Of a DNA stretch of 64,000 nucleotides, positions 9,428-18,775 are shown piece by piece. Position 1 is the first letter of the stretch. Every line of letters starts with the position of its first letter. The translations under genes were made by a program, and so were the position numbers. The stretch comes from Prevotella sp. ne3005. GTDB taxonomy: Bacteria; Bacteroidota; Bacteroidia; Bacteroidales; Bacteroidaceae. Under the pieces are notes generated by a model. That model searched no databases. It was not told where the DNA came from and saw only the letters and a list, made by a program, of their open reading frames with translations. The stretch is from positions 124,001 to 188,000 of the forward strand of contig NZ_FOCK01000002.1 of NCBI RefSeq assembly GCF_900110085.1, written 5' to 3'.

Positions 9428-10039
9428 TTACTTTTTATCCTCAGTCTTCTTGGTCTCAGCTGCATTCTTGGCAGCGGGTTTGTATCGTTTGTTCAGGCCG
9501 TTGATAACGTCCTGCGTAATGTCAAGTTTACTGCTACCGAGCAGAATGTTGTCACCAGCCTTGGAAAGAATCAGGTCGAAGTGCTTATCAGCATTATAGT
9601 CCTTAAGGAAATTCTGCAAAGAGTCACGCAGGGCCTCGTTGAACTTAGCGGTCTCTGTAGCAAGTTCATTCTCCAGACGTGCCTGAAGCTCCTGAAGATC
9701 GTTCTGCTGGCGCTGGATGGCATTCTGTACGCTGGCGGCCTGCTCACGGCTTTGGAAACCGTTGTTATTCAGTTTCTGTTGGAAGTTGTTGACAGCTGCC
9801 TGAAGGGCATTACCCTTCTGGGTAAGCGTATTGCGGGCATTGTTCGATTTTTTTTGCAGAGTGACGCTGTAGTCCTTAGCAAAATCATACTGGGTCATCA
9901 ATGAGTCAACCTCTACGAAGGCAACCTTCAGACCATCACCAGAAGCGGCTGCGGGCTGTTCGTCCATCTTTGGAGTGGCATTGTTGCACGATACCATCAT
10001 GGCAGCGATGGCAAGTGCTGAGAAAATGTACTTTTTCAT
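9428..10039 (-). CDS. OmpH/Skp-like periplasmic chaperone lipoprotein
   Basis: A 203-residue protein with the signal peptide MKKYIFSALAIAAMMVSC, whose Cys sits in a lipobox, so it is probably membrane-anchored rather than free like E. coli Skp. Residues 40-160 form a Q/N/L-rich helical coiled coil (NFQQKLNNNGFQSREQA) and the C-terminal part has the DLILSKAGDNILLG strand typical of OmpH. The family holds unfolded outer-membrane proteins in the periplasm. It lies 24 bases after a 67-residue membrane protein gene and probably shares its promoter. Confidence 0.88.
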   Translation of the reverse strand: MKKYIFSALAIAAMMVSCNNATPKMDEQPAAASGDGLKVAFVEVDSLMTQYDFAKDYSVTLQKKSNNARNTLTQKGNALQAAVNNFQQKLNNNGFQSREQAASVQNAIQRQQNDLQELQARLENELATETAKFNEALRDSLQNFLKDYNADKHFDLILSKAGDNILLGSSKLDITQDVINGLNKRYKPAAKNAAETKKTEDKK

Positions 10040-10063
10040 CTTGAATTATTTAATGTTTATTGT

Positions 10064-10267
10064 TTATTCATTAATGTTTAATCTCTTCTGTTCTCTCATC
10101 TCACGATCCTGATCCATCACACAATGGATGCCTCTTTCGCGCATGGCCTCTGAATCGTGGATATGCTGCGACTTGAACTCGCCCTGCTTTACAAAAAGCA
10201 CCCTCACGAGGAAAAATAACATCGCGATAGCAATTATTAACGTGCTGATGAGCAGAGTTTCAATCAT
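10064..10267 (-). CDS. Small conserved membrane protein (67 aa)
   Basis: One N-terminal transmembrane helix (LLISTLIIAIAMLFFLVRVLF) is followed by a charged tail with MRERGIHCVMDQDREMRE. The MRERGIHC segment looks familiar from small Bacteroidales membrane proteins, but no function is known to me. It is the first gene after a good minus-strand promoter (10288-10295) and is followed by the OmpH-like gene. Confidence 0.75.
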   Translation of the reverse strand: MIETLLISTLIIAIAMLFFLVRVLFVKQGEFKSQHIHDSEAMRERGIHCVMDQDREMREQKRLNINE

Positions 10268-10273
10268 TTTTTG

Positions 10274-10295
10274 TACTTTTGCGGGTGCAAAGTTA
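10274..10295. promoter_or_regulatory. Overlapping divergent promoters (67-aa gene / pepD)
   Basis: On the plus strand TACTTTTG (10274-10281) faces pepD. On the minus strand TAACTTTG (10295-10288) faces the 67-residue gene. The two -7 boxes are 6 bases apart, so the polymerases would compete for the site. No clear -33 TTTG was seen for either. Confidence 0.6.
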
Positions 10296-10345
10296 CAAAT
10301 AAAAGATTAAACATGTATAATTAAACATTAAAAAATAAATTAATA

Positions 10346-11806
10346 ATGAATAAAAACGATTTAAAACCGGCTATTGTCTTCGAAGAATTTGCGAAGATTA
10401 ACAAAATTCCCCGTCCTTCGAAACACGAAGAGAAGATGATTGACTACTTGAAGAACTGGGGCGTGAGCCGCGGACTCGACACAAATGTCGACGAGACTGG
10501 CAATGTAATTATCCGTAAGCCGGCCACCAAAGGCATGGAGAACTGCAAGACGGTGATTCTACAGAGCCATATGGATATGGTGTGCGACAAACTCGTGGAT
10601 GTAGAGTTCGACTTTGACAAGGATGCCATCAAGACCTACGTCGACGGAGAATGGCTTACCGCAGAGGGAACCACACTTGGTGCCGACGATGGTATTGGCT
10701 GTGCCATCGAACTCGCCATCTTGGCTTCCGAAGATGTGAAGCATGGGCCTATTGAGTGCGTCTTCACCCGAGACGAGGAGACTGGTCTTACAGGTGCGGA
10801 GGGCATGAAAGCAGGTTTTATGACTGGCGATTATCTCATCAACCTCGACTCTGAGGACGAGGGTGAGATTTTTGTTTCCTGCGCAGGAGGTCGAAACACC
10901 CAGGCCAAGTTTACTTTCACCCGCACAGAGGCGCCTGCAGGCAGTTTCTTCCTAAAAGGTTCCCTGAAAGGACTCGTTGGAGGACATTCTGGCGACGATA
11001 TCAACAAGAAGCGCGCCAATGCCATTAAGATCCTTGCCCGTTTCCTTTTCCAGACCATGAAGCGCTATGAGGGAACACAGCTGGCACAGTTCCATAGCGG
11101 AAAACTACACAATGCCATTCCCCGAGACGGACAGTTTGTCATCGCCGTCCCCAACGAACTGAAAGAAAATGTACGAGCTGATTGGAACGTGTTTGCTGCA
11201 GAAGTTGAGGACGAATTCCATGTGACGGATACGCAGATGGTGTTCTCAATGGAGAGTACAGATGCAGAACTGGTCATCGCCCCCGAAGTAGCAAAGAAAT
11301 TTGTGTGGGCCATTCAGGCCGTGGACAATGGCATCTATGCCATTTGCCAGGACGAGGCTTTAGGCGGTATGGTGGAGACTTCGAGTAACATTGCCAGCAT
11401 CCACACCTCTGAGACCACGATCGACATCCTAAGCAGTCAGCGTTCTAACGTCATGTCTAACCTCGACAATATGTGTGCCACCATCCAGGCTGTATTTGAA
11501 CTCGCTGGTGCTGAGGCGAAGAGCAGCGACGGCTATCCTGCTTGGAAGATGAAGGCCGATTCGAAGCTACAGGAGATTGTGGTAAATTCTTATGTGAAGC
11601 TCTTTGGCAAGAAGCCCATCGTGCGCGGCATTCACGCCGGATTGGAGTGCGGTCTCTTCTCTGAGCGCTACCCACAGCTCGACATGGTGAGCTTCGGTCC
11701 TACCCTCAGATTCGTACACACACCCGACGAGCGGCTGCATATTCCCACAGTTCAGATGGTGTGGGACCATCTGCTCGATGTACTCCAAAACATACCACAG
11801 AAATGA
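10346..11806 (+). CDS. pepD: Aminoacyl-histidine dipeptidase (PepD, M20 family)
   Basis: Cytosolic zinc dipeptidase of 486 residues with broad dipeptide specificity. M20-type metal ligands are visible in LQSHMDMVCDK (His), GADDGIGCA (Asp), DEETGLTGA (Glu-Glu), INLDSEDEG (Asp) and GIHAGLECG (His). Length and order of motifs fit the family. It is followed by a lipoprotein gene in an ATGA overlap. Confidence 0.95.
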   Translation: MNKNDLKPAIVFEEFAKINKIPRPSKHEEKMIDYLKNWGVSRGLDTNVDETGNVIIRKPATKGMENCKTVILQSHMDMVCDKLVDVEFDFDKDAIKTYVDGEWLTAEGTTLGADDGIGCAIELAILASEDVKHGPIECVFTRDEETGLTGAEGMKAGFMTGDYLINLDSEDEGEIFVSCAGGRNTQAKFTFTRTEAPAGSFFLKGSLKGLVGGHSGDDINKKRANAIKILARFLFQTMKRYEGTQLAQFHSGKLHNAIPRDGQFVIAVPNELKENVRADWNVFAAEVEDEFHVTDTQMVFSMESTDAELVIAPEVAKKFVWAIQAVDNGIYAICQDEALGGMVETSSNIASIHTSETTIDILSSQRSNVMSNLDNMCATIQAVFELAGAEAKSSDGYPAWKMKADSKLQEIVVNSYVKLFGKKPIVRGIHAGLECGLFSERYPQLDMVSFGPTLRFVHTPDERLHIPTVQMVWDHLLDVLQNIPQK

Positions 11807-12168
11807 GACTCTCGCGCATACCTATTATTATGTGTATACTCACCTCCGGACTGCTGTTCGCCTCGTGCGGACAGCAGTATAAGGCAGAGCAAAAGGTAAA
11901 AGCCTTCGTGGAGGAGAACATGGAAGTGGCAGACGAAATTAGCGGGCGCGATTTTGCCGATATTGGAACAACGCGCCATATCAGTGACTCGCTGATCGAG
12001 ATGATGCGTCGTCGAGGTGCACCGGGATTCAAAAAGGACATCAGTTACGGACAGATTCCAACGGGCGACCTGCTCTATCTGCGGATGAAGTATGTATTCA
12101 AGGGCGATACGCTGCAGAACACATTCTATATGGACCAAGAAGCACAGGAAATCATAGCGTTCAAATAA
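11803..12168 (+). CDS. Small lipoprotein of unknown function
   Basis: A 121-residue protein starting MRLSRIPIIMCILTSGLLFASC, a signal peptide with lipobox FASC. The ATG overlaps the pepD stop (ATGA), which makes this start preferable to in-frame codons upstream inside pepD. The mature part is mixed alpha/beta (KVKAFVEENMEVADEI, then LRMKYVFKGDTLQNTFYMD). I do not recognise a family. It is probably translationally coupled to pepD and ends at a strong terminator. Confidence 0.8.
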   Translation: MRLSRIPIIMCILTSGLLFASCGQQYKAEQKVKAFVEENMEVADEISGRDFADIGTTRHISDSLIEMMRRRGAPGFKKDISYGQIPTGDLLYLRMKYVFKGDTLQNTFYMDQEAQEIIAFK

Positions 12169-12170
12169 CA

Positions 12171-12200
12171 AAAAAATCCTCGCAATTGCGAGGATTTTTT
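12171..12200. terminator. Bidirectional intrinsic terminator
   Basis: A palindrome with core TCCTCGCAATTGCGAGGA is flanked by an A-run on the left and a T-run on the right, so it works on both strands. It ends the pepD-lipoprotein transcript and, from the other side, the tRNA transcript. Confidence 0.9.
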
Positions 12201-12201
12201 G

Positions 12202-12273
12202 TAGTCGATAGGGGAATCGAACCCCTATGCCAAGATTGAGAATCTTGTATCCTAACCATTAGATGAATCGACC
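12202..12273 (-). tRNA. tRNA-Glu, anticodon CTC
   Basis: The minus strand folds as a cloverleaf: acceptor GGTCGAT / ATCGACT (one G-U), anticodon stem CAAGA / TCTTG with loop TTCTCAA (anticodon CTC) and T-arm GGGGT-TCGATTC-CCCTA. CCA is not encoded. CTC reads GAG codons; a TTC isoacceptor must be encoded elsewhere. Confidence 0.92.
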
Positions 12274-12302
12274 GCGCTGCATCTTCTGGAGTATCACCCC
12301 TG

Positions 12303-12389
12303 CGGAAGGAGGGGGATTCGAACCCCCGGTACGGGAACCCGTACGGCAGTTTAGCAAACTGCTGGTTTCAGCCACTCACCCATCCTTCC
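12303..12389 (-). tRNA. tRNA-Ser, anticodon GCT
   Basis: Class II tRNA of about 87 bases with acceptor GGAAGGA / TCCTTCC, anticodon stem GCAGT / ACTGC with loop TTGCTAA (anticodon GCT, reading AGC/AGU), a long variable arm (CGTACGGG...CCCGTACG) and a T-arm. It lies 29 bases upstream of tRNA-Glu and is probably co-transcribed with it. Confidence 0.93.
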
Positions 12390-12439
12390 AAGGACTGCTT
12401 GCGCTTAAAACCGAGGGGTTATCTCCTCAAATGCGGGTG

Positions 12440-12471
12440 CAAAGGTACGACTATTTTTTGGTTCCTGCAAA
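12440..12471 (-). promoter_or_regulatory. Promoter of the tRNA-Ser/tRNA-Glu unit
   Basis: On the minus strand TTTG (12471-12468), 20 bases, then TACCTTTG (12447-12440), an exact consensus about 50 bases before tRNA-Ser. Confidence 0.82.
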
Positions 12472-12524
12472 TTTTTGAGCAACTTTTTTCAAAAAAACTT
12501 GGAAAAACCCCAAAATCCCCCATT

Positions 12525-13742
12525 TCATGGGATTAACAATGAGGAATCACCATAGCTGAGGAAGCGGAAGTCGTGACTCAACGCATAGTCGTAAATCCGA
12601 TGCCAATCACCTTTCACAAAGGCACTCACCAGCAGAAGCAGCGTAGACTGGGGCTGATGGAAGTTGGTAACGAGCATCTTTACGATGTGATAATCGTATC
12701 CTGGGGCGATGATGATCTGCGTGCTGCTATGGAGCACGGTGAGTGAATGGGCATCCATCCACGCAGCGAGAGCCTGCAAAGCTTCCTTGGTCCCCACCTT
12801 CGTTTCTTGTTCATACGGTTCCCATTGGGCGACATGCAGCTGTTCTTCATTGAGCGAAGGGTTACGCATCACCTTCAGTCCCATGTAATAGAGACTCTCC
12901 AAGGTACGCACACTGGTGGTGCCGACAGCGATGGCGCTACCTTCGTGATCGATGAGCTTCTGGATGGTATCACGACGCACACTGACATATTCGGTGTGCA
13001 TCTCATGCCCCTCGATCTCCTCGCTCTTCACGGGTTTGAAAGTGCCAGCACCAACATGAAGGGTAAGTTCCTCGCGCTGGATACCGTGGGCATCAAGATC
13101 GGCTAAGACCTCTGGCGTGAAGTGGAGACCTGCCGTGGGAGCTGCCACCGAGCCCTTGATCTTCGAATAAACGGTCTGATAGGTTGTCTTGTCACTCTCC
13201 TGAGTCTCACGGTTAAGATAAGGCGGGATGGGCAATTCACCCATAACGTCAATGATCTCAGCGAAGCTGGCTTCACCCGTCCACTCGAAATCGATGCGGT
13301 GAGAAGTTCCATGAATAGGACCACGGGTAGCAGTGACGACAACGGTCTGACCGTTAATTTCAATCTCACGACGCAATGTGCCTTCTTTCCACTTTTTAAG
13401 GTTTCCCACCAGACAATACCAGGCGCAGCGACCTGAGGTCTGGAACATCAGTTCATAATCAGAAGGTTCAGCGGGCTCCAGCAGGAACACCTCGATCAAA
13501 GCACCCGTCTCTTTGCGAAAGTGCATGCGGGCCTGGATCACCTTGGTATTATTAAACACCATTAGCGCTCCCTTCGGCAAATAGTCGGGCAGATGATAGA
13601 ACACATCCTCCCCTACCTCACCCTTGCGATAAATAAGCAATTTGGAGTGGTCGCGCTGGGCAATGGGGAACTTAGCAATACGCTCGTCGGGGAGCGGGTA
13701 GTTATAATCACTGATGTGGATATGGCGTGGATCAGAAATCAT
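12525..13742 (-). CDS. queA: S-adenosylmethionine:tRNA ribosyltransferase-isomerase
   Basis: QueA makes epoxyqueuosine in the wobble position of tRNAs from preQ1-tRNA and SAM. The sequence has the expected segments DYNYPLPDERIAKFP near the N-terminus, TAGLHFTPEVL, HVGAGTFKPV and a C-terminal FVKGDWHRIYDYAL. The start is taken at 13742 (MISDPRHIH), whose ATGA overlaps the upstream PAP2 stop; a longer frame exists but would run 70 bases into PAP2. At 405 residues it is in the family range. It is the last gene of the large minus-strand block. Confidence 0.95.
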   Translation of the reverse strand: MISDPRHIHISDYNYPLPDERIAKFPIAQRDHSKLLIYRKGEVGEDVFYHLPDYLPKGALMVFNNTKVIQARMHFRKETGALIEVFLLEPAEPSDYELMFQTSGRCAWYCLVGNLKKWKEGTLRREIEINGQTVVVTATRGPIHGTSHRIDFEWTGEASFAEIIDVMGELPIPPYLNRETQESDKTTYQTVYSKIKGSVAAPTAGLHFTPEVLADLDAHGIQREELTLHVGAGTFKPVKSEEIEGHEMHTEYVSVRRDTIQKLIDHEGSAIAVGTTSVRTLESLYYMGLKVMRNPSLNEEQLHVAQWEPYEQETKVGTKEALQALAAWMDAHSLTVLHSSTQIIIAPGYDYHIVKMLVTNFHQPQSTLLLLVSAFVKGDWHRIYDYALSHDFRFLSYGDSSLLIP

Positions 13743-14464
13743 ATGAGACAAGCTTTTAAAAGTGCGAATAAAAGGGTGAAAGTAAAGACGCTCACGGGGA
13801 TGTTGCAATCTATACGATGATAGCCTGTCACAGTACTTTGTGTAGAAGACAGTTTACGGCCGAAATCCATGTCGCGCGTCAGACGATAATAGAGATAATA
13901 AACGCCACAGGCCACGAGGAATCCCCAGGTAAGGCCCACAAGGATATCGCCAGGGTAATGAACACCGAGATACAATCGTGTCCAACAATTAACCAATGAC
14001 CAGATGACCAGGGTGGCTGAGAGCAGACGGCTGCGTACAATCCAACTAAAGAGGATGGCGATACTGAATGTGTTGGCAGCATGAGCAGAGAAGAAGCCAT
14101 ACTTACCACCACGATAGCCATCGACGATATCCACAAGCAGACCGATCTCAGGGTCATGGGTAGGACGCCAACGGGCAACGGTGGGTTTCACAATACCGTC
14201 ATCGACAGCTCCTGCAAGCAGATAACACAGAGCAGCAGCACCAACGACGTATAGCACCTTACGGACGGTACTATTGTTGTTAAGTACGAGATAGAAAAGT
14301 GACAGATACAGGGGAATCCACGTGGCCCCATGGGTCAGTGTACGCACCACACGGTCGAGAAACAGCGAGTCGCTTCCGTTGACGCTCAGCAGCAACTGCT
14401 TATCGAAGGACTCGACCATCTGGCCGAAGCTTTGAGCAACCAATAATATGTCAACCCACATCAT
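13739..14464 (-). CDS. PAP2-family membrane phosphatase
   Basis: A polytopic protein of about 241 residues with the three phosphatase signatures: KPTVARWRP, a relaxed PSGH-type motif FFSAHAANTFS, and TRLYLGVHYPGDI. The family dephosphorylates lipid phosphates such as phosphatidic acid or undecaprenyl pyrophosphate. Either ATG at 14464 or GTG at 14467 may start it; both abut the batD/E stop. Sitting between the bat genes and queA suggests co-transcription, not a shared function. Confidence 0.9.
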   Translation of the reverse strand: MMWVDILLVAQSFGQMVESFDKQLLLSVNGSDSLFLDRVVRTLTHGATWIPLYLSLFYLVLNNNSTVRKVLYVVGAAALCYLLAGAVDDGIVKPTVARWRPTHDPEIGLLVDIVDGYRGGKYGFFSAHAANTFSIAILFSWIVRSRLLSATLVIWSLVNCWTRLYLGVHYPGDILVGLTWGFLVACGVYYLYYRLTRDMDFGRKLSSTQSTVTGYHRIDCNIPVSVFTFTLLFALLKACLI

Positions 14465-14467
14465 CAC

Positions 14468-17065
14468 TTAAATCGTTTCTATCTTTTGACTTTCTATCCA
14501 GCCTTCCTTACCATCAGCCAGACGGATCTCCTTCCAACCCTTCATTGAGCCATCAGTGATGACGACCTTCGTACCCTCATGGAGGATGAAGAGATCCGTG
14601 CCATTCTTAGCGGGGGTACTTTTGACTGCTACTGAAGGAGCTGTGACGATGGCGCCTTTACGGAACAGGAGGTTCTGCTTCTGCTGCCAAGCCAATACAT
14701 TACTTAACACAAAGACTGCAAGCATCAAGAAACCGCCGAAGAAACCCACCTTCCTGAGCCATATACGTTCTGAGAAAAGGTAGAGCAGTGAAAGAACGAT
14801 GACTAATGCCAACGAAAGGATAGCCATGCGCGCCCATCCGTCGACACTCATCATATTAACGAGCGAATGATACCAGGTAACGAAGAACATCTCGGATTCA
14901 GGTACAATCTTATCGATGGTCTTACTTTGGGCCAATCGGAGGTTAAAGCGGATGTCACGATCGCCAGGCGAGAACAGCAGGGCACGCTCATAGTTGAGTA
15001 CAGCCCGCGTGATATTCTCCGTACGATAGTAGGCATTGCCGAGATTGTAATAGAGGTCGGCAGAAGCTCCACCCTTCAACAGTTCTTCGTAGTCGTTGAT
15101 GGATTGCTGGTATTCTCCACGGGCATAGGCGCTATCAGCCTCGGCCTTTGTGACAGCATTTGCAGAAGTAAAGAATTGTGGAAAAAGGAGCATAGCTATC
15201 AGCAATAAGAGACTCTTCATCCCCTTGCTACTTCTCACCTTATTTCCTTTCTTCATCGTTTCTTCAATCTTCTCTATGGCTGTCATTGCTTTTTCGTATA
15301 CCTTATTCATATTACCCTTAGGATCACCTGGAGCATATCGTTCGAACTCACACTCGTCGAGAGCCTCCATGAACTGGGCGATGGTGGTTTCATCCACCTG
15401 ACGCTCAGCAAGCCGTTGACTGATATTGTCGTGGGAGAGTTGTTCAACTGGCATACTGAGTTTATCACCCACATACCCCCAAAGGGCACGGAGTACTTCA
15501 TCATAGAACTCGCCAGGTTTGTTGTCTGCCATCAGTCTCGAAGCTTTCTTCAAACGTTTGGTGGCCACCTTGTTGGCTTTCTTTCCACGCATCTTTGTGA
15601 CATTGGCATTGTCGATGGCACGCTGACGGAAGATGACAAACAGCGAGATGAAGATGAGGGCAAGGACAACCAACGAGATCCAATAGGCCATAGAACCGAA
15701 GAAGAAATTGTCGAAGCCTTGAACGCTAGCATCACCAGTCTTGATATACCGGATGTCCTTGTTGAGTTCTCTGAGGTCTTCCTGACCAGAGAAGTCGCTG
15801 ACCTTACCTGCGCCTGAGCCCTTTGCCACATCGAGCGTAAAGCCCTCACTCTTGGCAGTCTTATAACTGTTGGTAGCAGTATCGAAATAGGTAAACTCCA
15901 CAGGAGGTATCTCGTATTTGCCCTGATGGCGGGGCACGATAAGTATATCATAGATCTTTGATCCTTCAAGACCATTGGATGTAAGTTTGGTCTGATCAGT
16001 GATCTTTGGCTCATACTTGTCGAAGTCCTTAGGGATGGTAACAACAGGCTGTTTGATGAGCTTCAGGTTTCCTGTACCACTGACGATTATACGCATCGAG
16101 ATTGGGTCGTTGGCCTTGGTCTCAGTTTTATTAAGCTGGGCAGAGATATTAAACTGTCCCACGCCACCCGAGAAGTTGGCAGGTCGTGCAGGCAACGGAT
16201 CAACCTGGATATCGATGCCTGGGGCCACAATCTTCTTCTTCACCTCGATATAGCCGGAACCTCCATTGAAGAAAGCCTCGAAAGGATCAACGTTACGATT
16301 CTGTTGAACCACGATGCCTTCAAAGGTGATACTCGGTATCTGTAACTTACCCGTCATCTGAGGGAACATCACATACTGGCTCCAGGTACAGGTACGATAC
16401 GGACGACCGTTGACATGCTCAATCGTAAAGCTCTTCTGCTGTGGAAGATCCACCTCCTGAGTATAGAAGCTCTTCAGATCGGGCATATCACCACGCAACT
16501 GAGTGAGCGACACAAGGGTATAGACCTTATAAGTCAACAATACGGGCTCCTGTTCGTGGACGCGCTTTTTGTTAGCGGTAACTTTAATAAAGAGATCGGA
16601 GCCCGAGATATGACTACCGGCATCGCGCATCTCTCCCCCGTCATCATCGTTCTGGCGCTGACGGGCTGAGCCGCTGTTACTCTGTGGAGAGCCTGACACC
16701 TGGATCTTAATGGCATTGGAGGCAATTGTCTTCCCGCCAACCACCACATGTGCGGGCGAGATGGTATAGTTACCATTTTTCGTGGCAGCGACAATATAAG
16801 TATAGGTAATAGATGATGTAGAACTGGTGTGTCCGTTTATCATCTGATAACTCGACTGCATGGAACGATTAGGCCCTATGAGCACTTCGAGTTCATCGGG
16901 GATGTTGCCTGCACGGAAATCGCTGACGTCCTGTGTGTTTACAGTATAGCTCAAGCGAAACTGCTCACCCACGGCAACATGGGAGGGTGCAGATCCCGTA
17001 AGGGTCTGAGCAATGGCTGCTACCACAGCCAGCATCATACATCCTATCGTTAATAGTCTCTTCAT
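14468..17065 (-). CDS. batD/batE: BatD-BatE fusion (aerotolerance operon)
   Basis: One frame of 865 residues carries two proteins that are usually separate. Residues 1-605 are BatD: signal peptide, a beta-rich periplasmic region beginning SAPSHVAVGEQFRLSYTV, a transmembrane segment (ISLVVLALIFISLFVIF) and a cytoplasmic helical part. From about residue 613 comes BatE: its own signal sequence (MKSLLLLIAMLLFPQFF), TPR repeats (ADLYYNLGNAYYRTENITRA), two transmembrane helices and a C-terminal SH3-like domain (GTKVVITDGSMKGW). A TAA lies in another frame exactly at the junction (15240-15242), so a one-base indel would restore two genes. ATG at 17065 overlaps the batB/C stop (TAATG). Confidence 0.88.
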   Translation of the reverse strand: MKRLLTIGCMMLAVVAAIAQTLTGSAPSHVAVGEQFRLSYTVNTQDVSDFRAGNIPDELEVLIGPNRSMQSSYQMINGHTSSTSSITYTYIVAATKNGNYTISPAHVVVGGKTIASNAIKIQVSGSPQSNSGSARQRQNDDDGGEMRDAGSHISGSDLFIKVTANKKRVHEQEPVLLTYKVYTLVSLTQLRGDMPDLKSFYTQEVDLPQQKSFTIEHVNGRPYRTCTWSQYVMFPQMTGKLQIPSITFEGIVVQQNRNVDPFEAFFNGGSGYIEVKKKIVAPGIDIQVDPLPARPANFSGGVGQFNISAQLNKTETKANDPISMRIIVSGTGNLKLIKQPVVTIPKDFDKYEPKITDQTKLTSNGLEGSKIYDILIVPRHQGKYEIPPVEFTYFDTATNSYKTAKSEGFTLDVAKGSGAGKVSDFSGQEDLRELNKDIRYIKTGDASVQGFDNFFFGSMAYWISLVVLALIFISLFVIFRQRAIDNANVTKMRGKKANKVATKRLKKASRLMADNKPGEFYDEVLRALWGYVGDKLSMPVEQLSHDNISQRLAERQVDETTIAQFMEALDECEFERYAPGDPKGNMNKVYEKAMTAIEKIEETMKKGNKVRSSKGMKSLLLLIAMLLFPQFFTSANAVTKAEADSAYARGEYQQSINDYEELLKGGASADLYYNLGNAYYRTENITRAVLNYERALLFSPGDRDIRFNLRLAQSKTIDKIVPESEMFFVTWYHSLVNMMSVDGWARMAILSLALVIVLSLLYLFSERIWLRKVGFFGGFLMLAVFVLSNVLAWQQKQNLLFRKGAIVTAPSVAVKSTPAKNGTDLFILHEGTKVVITDGSMKGWKEIRLADGKEGWIESQKIETI

Positions 17066-18774
17066 TACCAATTCTTCTGAATATTACGGCGTTGAGGCTG
17101 TTGCTGCGCCTTCTTCATTTTATCCTGCGTTTGCTTCTCATTCTGGATAGCGGCATTCAGCAGCTGCTCGGCATTTTCTTTGCTCATCTGGGGCTTCTGT
17201 TGCTCCTGCTGCTTTTTGTCGTCTTGTTTATCCTTATTCTGATCAGGCTTCTGCTGGTCTTTATTCTTGTCTTTATTGTCATCGTTCTTGTTGTCACCGC
17301 CACCCTGGTTCTGCTGGTTCTTGTCCTGTTTTTGTTTTTGGTGTTTGCAGAGAACGAGGTTATAACGGGTCTCATCATCATTGGGATTCAGACGGAGCGC
17401 ATTCTTATAGGCCTCGATAGCCTCACCATACTGTTTATGGGTCTGACAGATGACACCGATGTTATGGAAAGCCTGCGACTTTCTCAAGGGATTACTTTCA
17501 AGACGAGCAGCATTCTGGAACTGCTCCACAGCGGCAGAGTCTTTCTTCTGCGCCATCAGGGCATTTCCCAAGTTGAAGGCGGCCTGAGGATTCTTGCCAT
17601 TCTTCTCTACAGCCTTACGGTAGGACACTTCGGCATTGGCATAATTACCGGCATGGAATTGTTTATTTCCCTGACGGATATACTGGCGATCCGTTGTTTG
17701 CGCCGCCGCAGTGAGAGTCATCATCAGGAGGGCAATCATGGCAACTTGTTTCTTTCGCTTAAAGAGCGAGATATTCTTCAACAGCGGATTGCGACGATCG
17801 AGGATGCATATCTCGAGTACGAGGAGGAACAAAGCCAAAAGGCCAAAAGCCTGGAACTGTTCGTCAAACTCGCTAAACACGGTTGCAGAGGTCTCTTTCT
17901 TCGACAATTTGTCGAGTTCGTTATCAAGCTGCTCCTGTGCCGCACTGTTGTTCTCTACGTGGATATATGCACCGCCGCCAGCCTGAGCCACCTGCTTACA
18001 CATCTCCTCGTTAAGGGCCGACATCACAGTGTTACCTGCATTATCCTTCATAAAGTCATTGGTGCCAGGAATAGGAATAGGTGCGCCCTTGGCAGAGCCT
18101 ACACCCAAGACATAGACACGCATGCCAGCGTCCTTCGCGGCCTCGGCAGCCTGCAGGGCCCCACCCTCGTGGTCCTCACCATCGGTAATCACGATGATAG
18201 CCTTGCCAATACCCTCTTCCTGCGTAAAACTGTGGGTAGCCATCTCAATGGCCTTGGCGATATCGGTACCCTGTGTGGCTATCATCTCTGGATCGATGCT
18301 CGAGAGGAACATCTTGGCCGAGACATAGTCACTGGTGATGGGCAGCTGCACGAAAGCATCACCTGCAAAGACAATAAGTCCGATCTTATCATTTGAGAAA
18401 TGGTCGACAAGATTTTCTATCATCATCTTGCTACGATCAAGTCTACTCGGCACAATATCTTCTGCGCGCATAGAATTACTGATGTCCATGGCGATGATAG
18501 TCTCGATGCCTACGCGCTTCTCCTGACTGATTTTCGTGCCCATCTGCGGACGGGCAAGCATCACGATGAGCAACGCCAGAGCGGCCTGAAGAATCCAGAA
18601 CTTCACCAAGGGGCGAAAGCGCGACACATCGGGCATCAAGGCCTTCAGCAACGAAGGCTCGCCGAACTTACGTAGACGCTTTTTCTGGTTTCTATAGGAT
18701 ATGAACCTAATGAGTGCCAATATGGGTATCAGCACTAGTAAATAGAGATATATGGGATCTTCAAATCTAAACAT
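17065..18774 (-). CDS. batB/batC: BatB-BatC fusion: VWA domain plus TPR protein
   Basis: A 569-residue protein. Residues 1-335 are BatB: two N-terminal membrane helices and a von Willebrand A domain with the metal-binding MIDAS motif MDISNSM, ending in a membrane helix. A second signal-like segment (MIALLMMTLTAAAQ, near residue 347) starts BatC, with TPR repeats (AAFNLGNALMAQKKDSAAVEQ, AFHNIGVICQTHKQYGEAIE) and a Q/K/D/N-rich low-complexity tail. Bat proteins were first linked to aerotolerance in Bacteroides fragilis; the molecular role is unresolved. The gene starts 1 base after batA ends. Confidence 0.88.
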   Translation of the reverse strand: MFRFEDPIYLYLLVLIPILALIRFISYRNQKKRLRKFGEPSLLKALMPDVSRFRPLVKFWILQAALALLIVMLARPQMGTKISQEKRVGIETIIAMDISNSMRAEDIVPSRLDRSKMMIENLVDHFSNDKIGLIVFAGDAFVQLPITSDYVSAKMFLSSIDPEMIATQGTDIAKAIEMATHSFTQEEGIGKAIIVITDGEDHEGGALQAAEAAKDAGMRVYVLGVGSAKGAPIPIPGTNDFMKDNAGNTVMSALNEEMCKQVAQAGGGAYIHVENNSAAQEQLDNELDKLSKKETSATVFSEFDEQFQAFGLLALFLLVLEICILDRRNPLLKNISLFKRKKQVAMIALLMMTLTAAAQTTDRQYIRQGNKQFHAGNYANAEVSYRKAVEKNGKNPQAAFNLGNALMAQKKDSAAVEQFQNAARLESNPLRKSQAFHNIGVICQTHKQYGEAIEAYKNALRLNPNDDETRYNLVLCKHQKQKQDKNQQNQGGGDNKNDDNKDKNKDQQKPDQNKDKQDDKKQQEQQKPQMSKENAEQLLNAAIQNEKQTQDKMKKAQQQPQRRNIQKNW

Positions 18775-18775
18775 C

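Noticed and set aside
12263..12478. Plus-strand frame across the tRNA-Ser gene
   Set aside because: It overlaps two tRNA genes and contains the tRNA-derived GGGFEPPVR reading often mis-called as protein.
17092..18396. Long plus-strand frame (434 codons) opposite batB/C
   Set aside because: The hydrophobic run mirrors the Q/K/D-rich tail of BatC; no family features.
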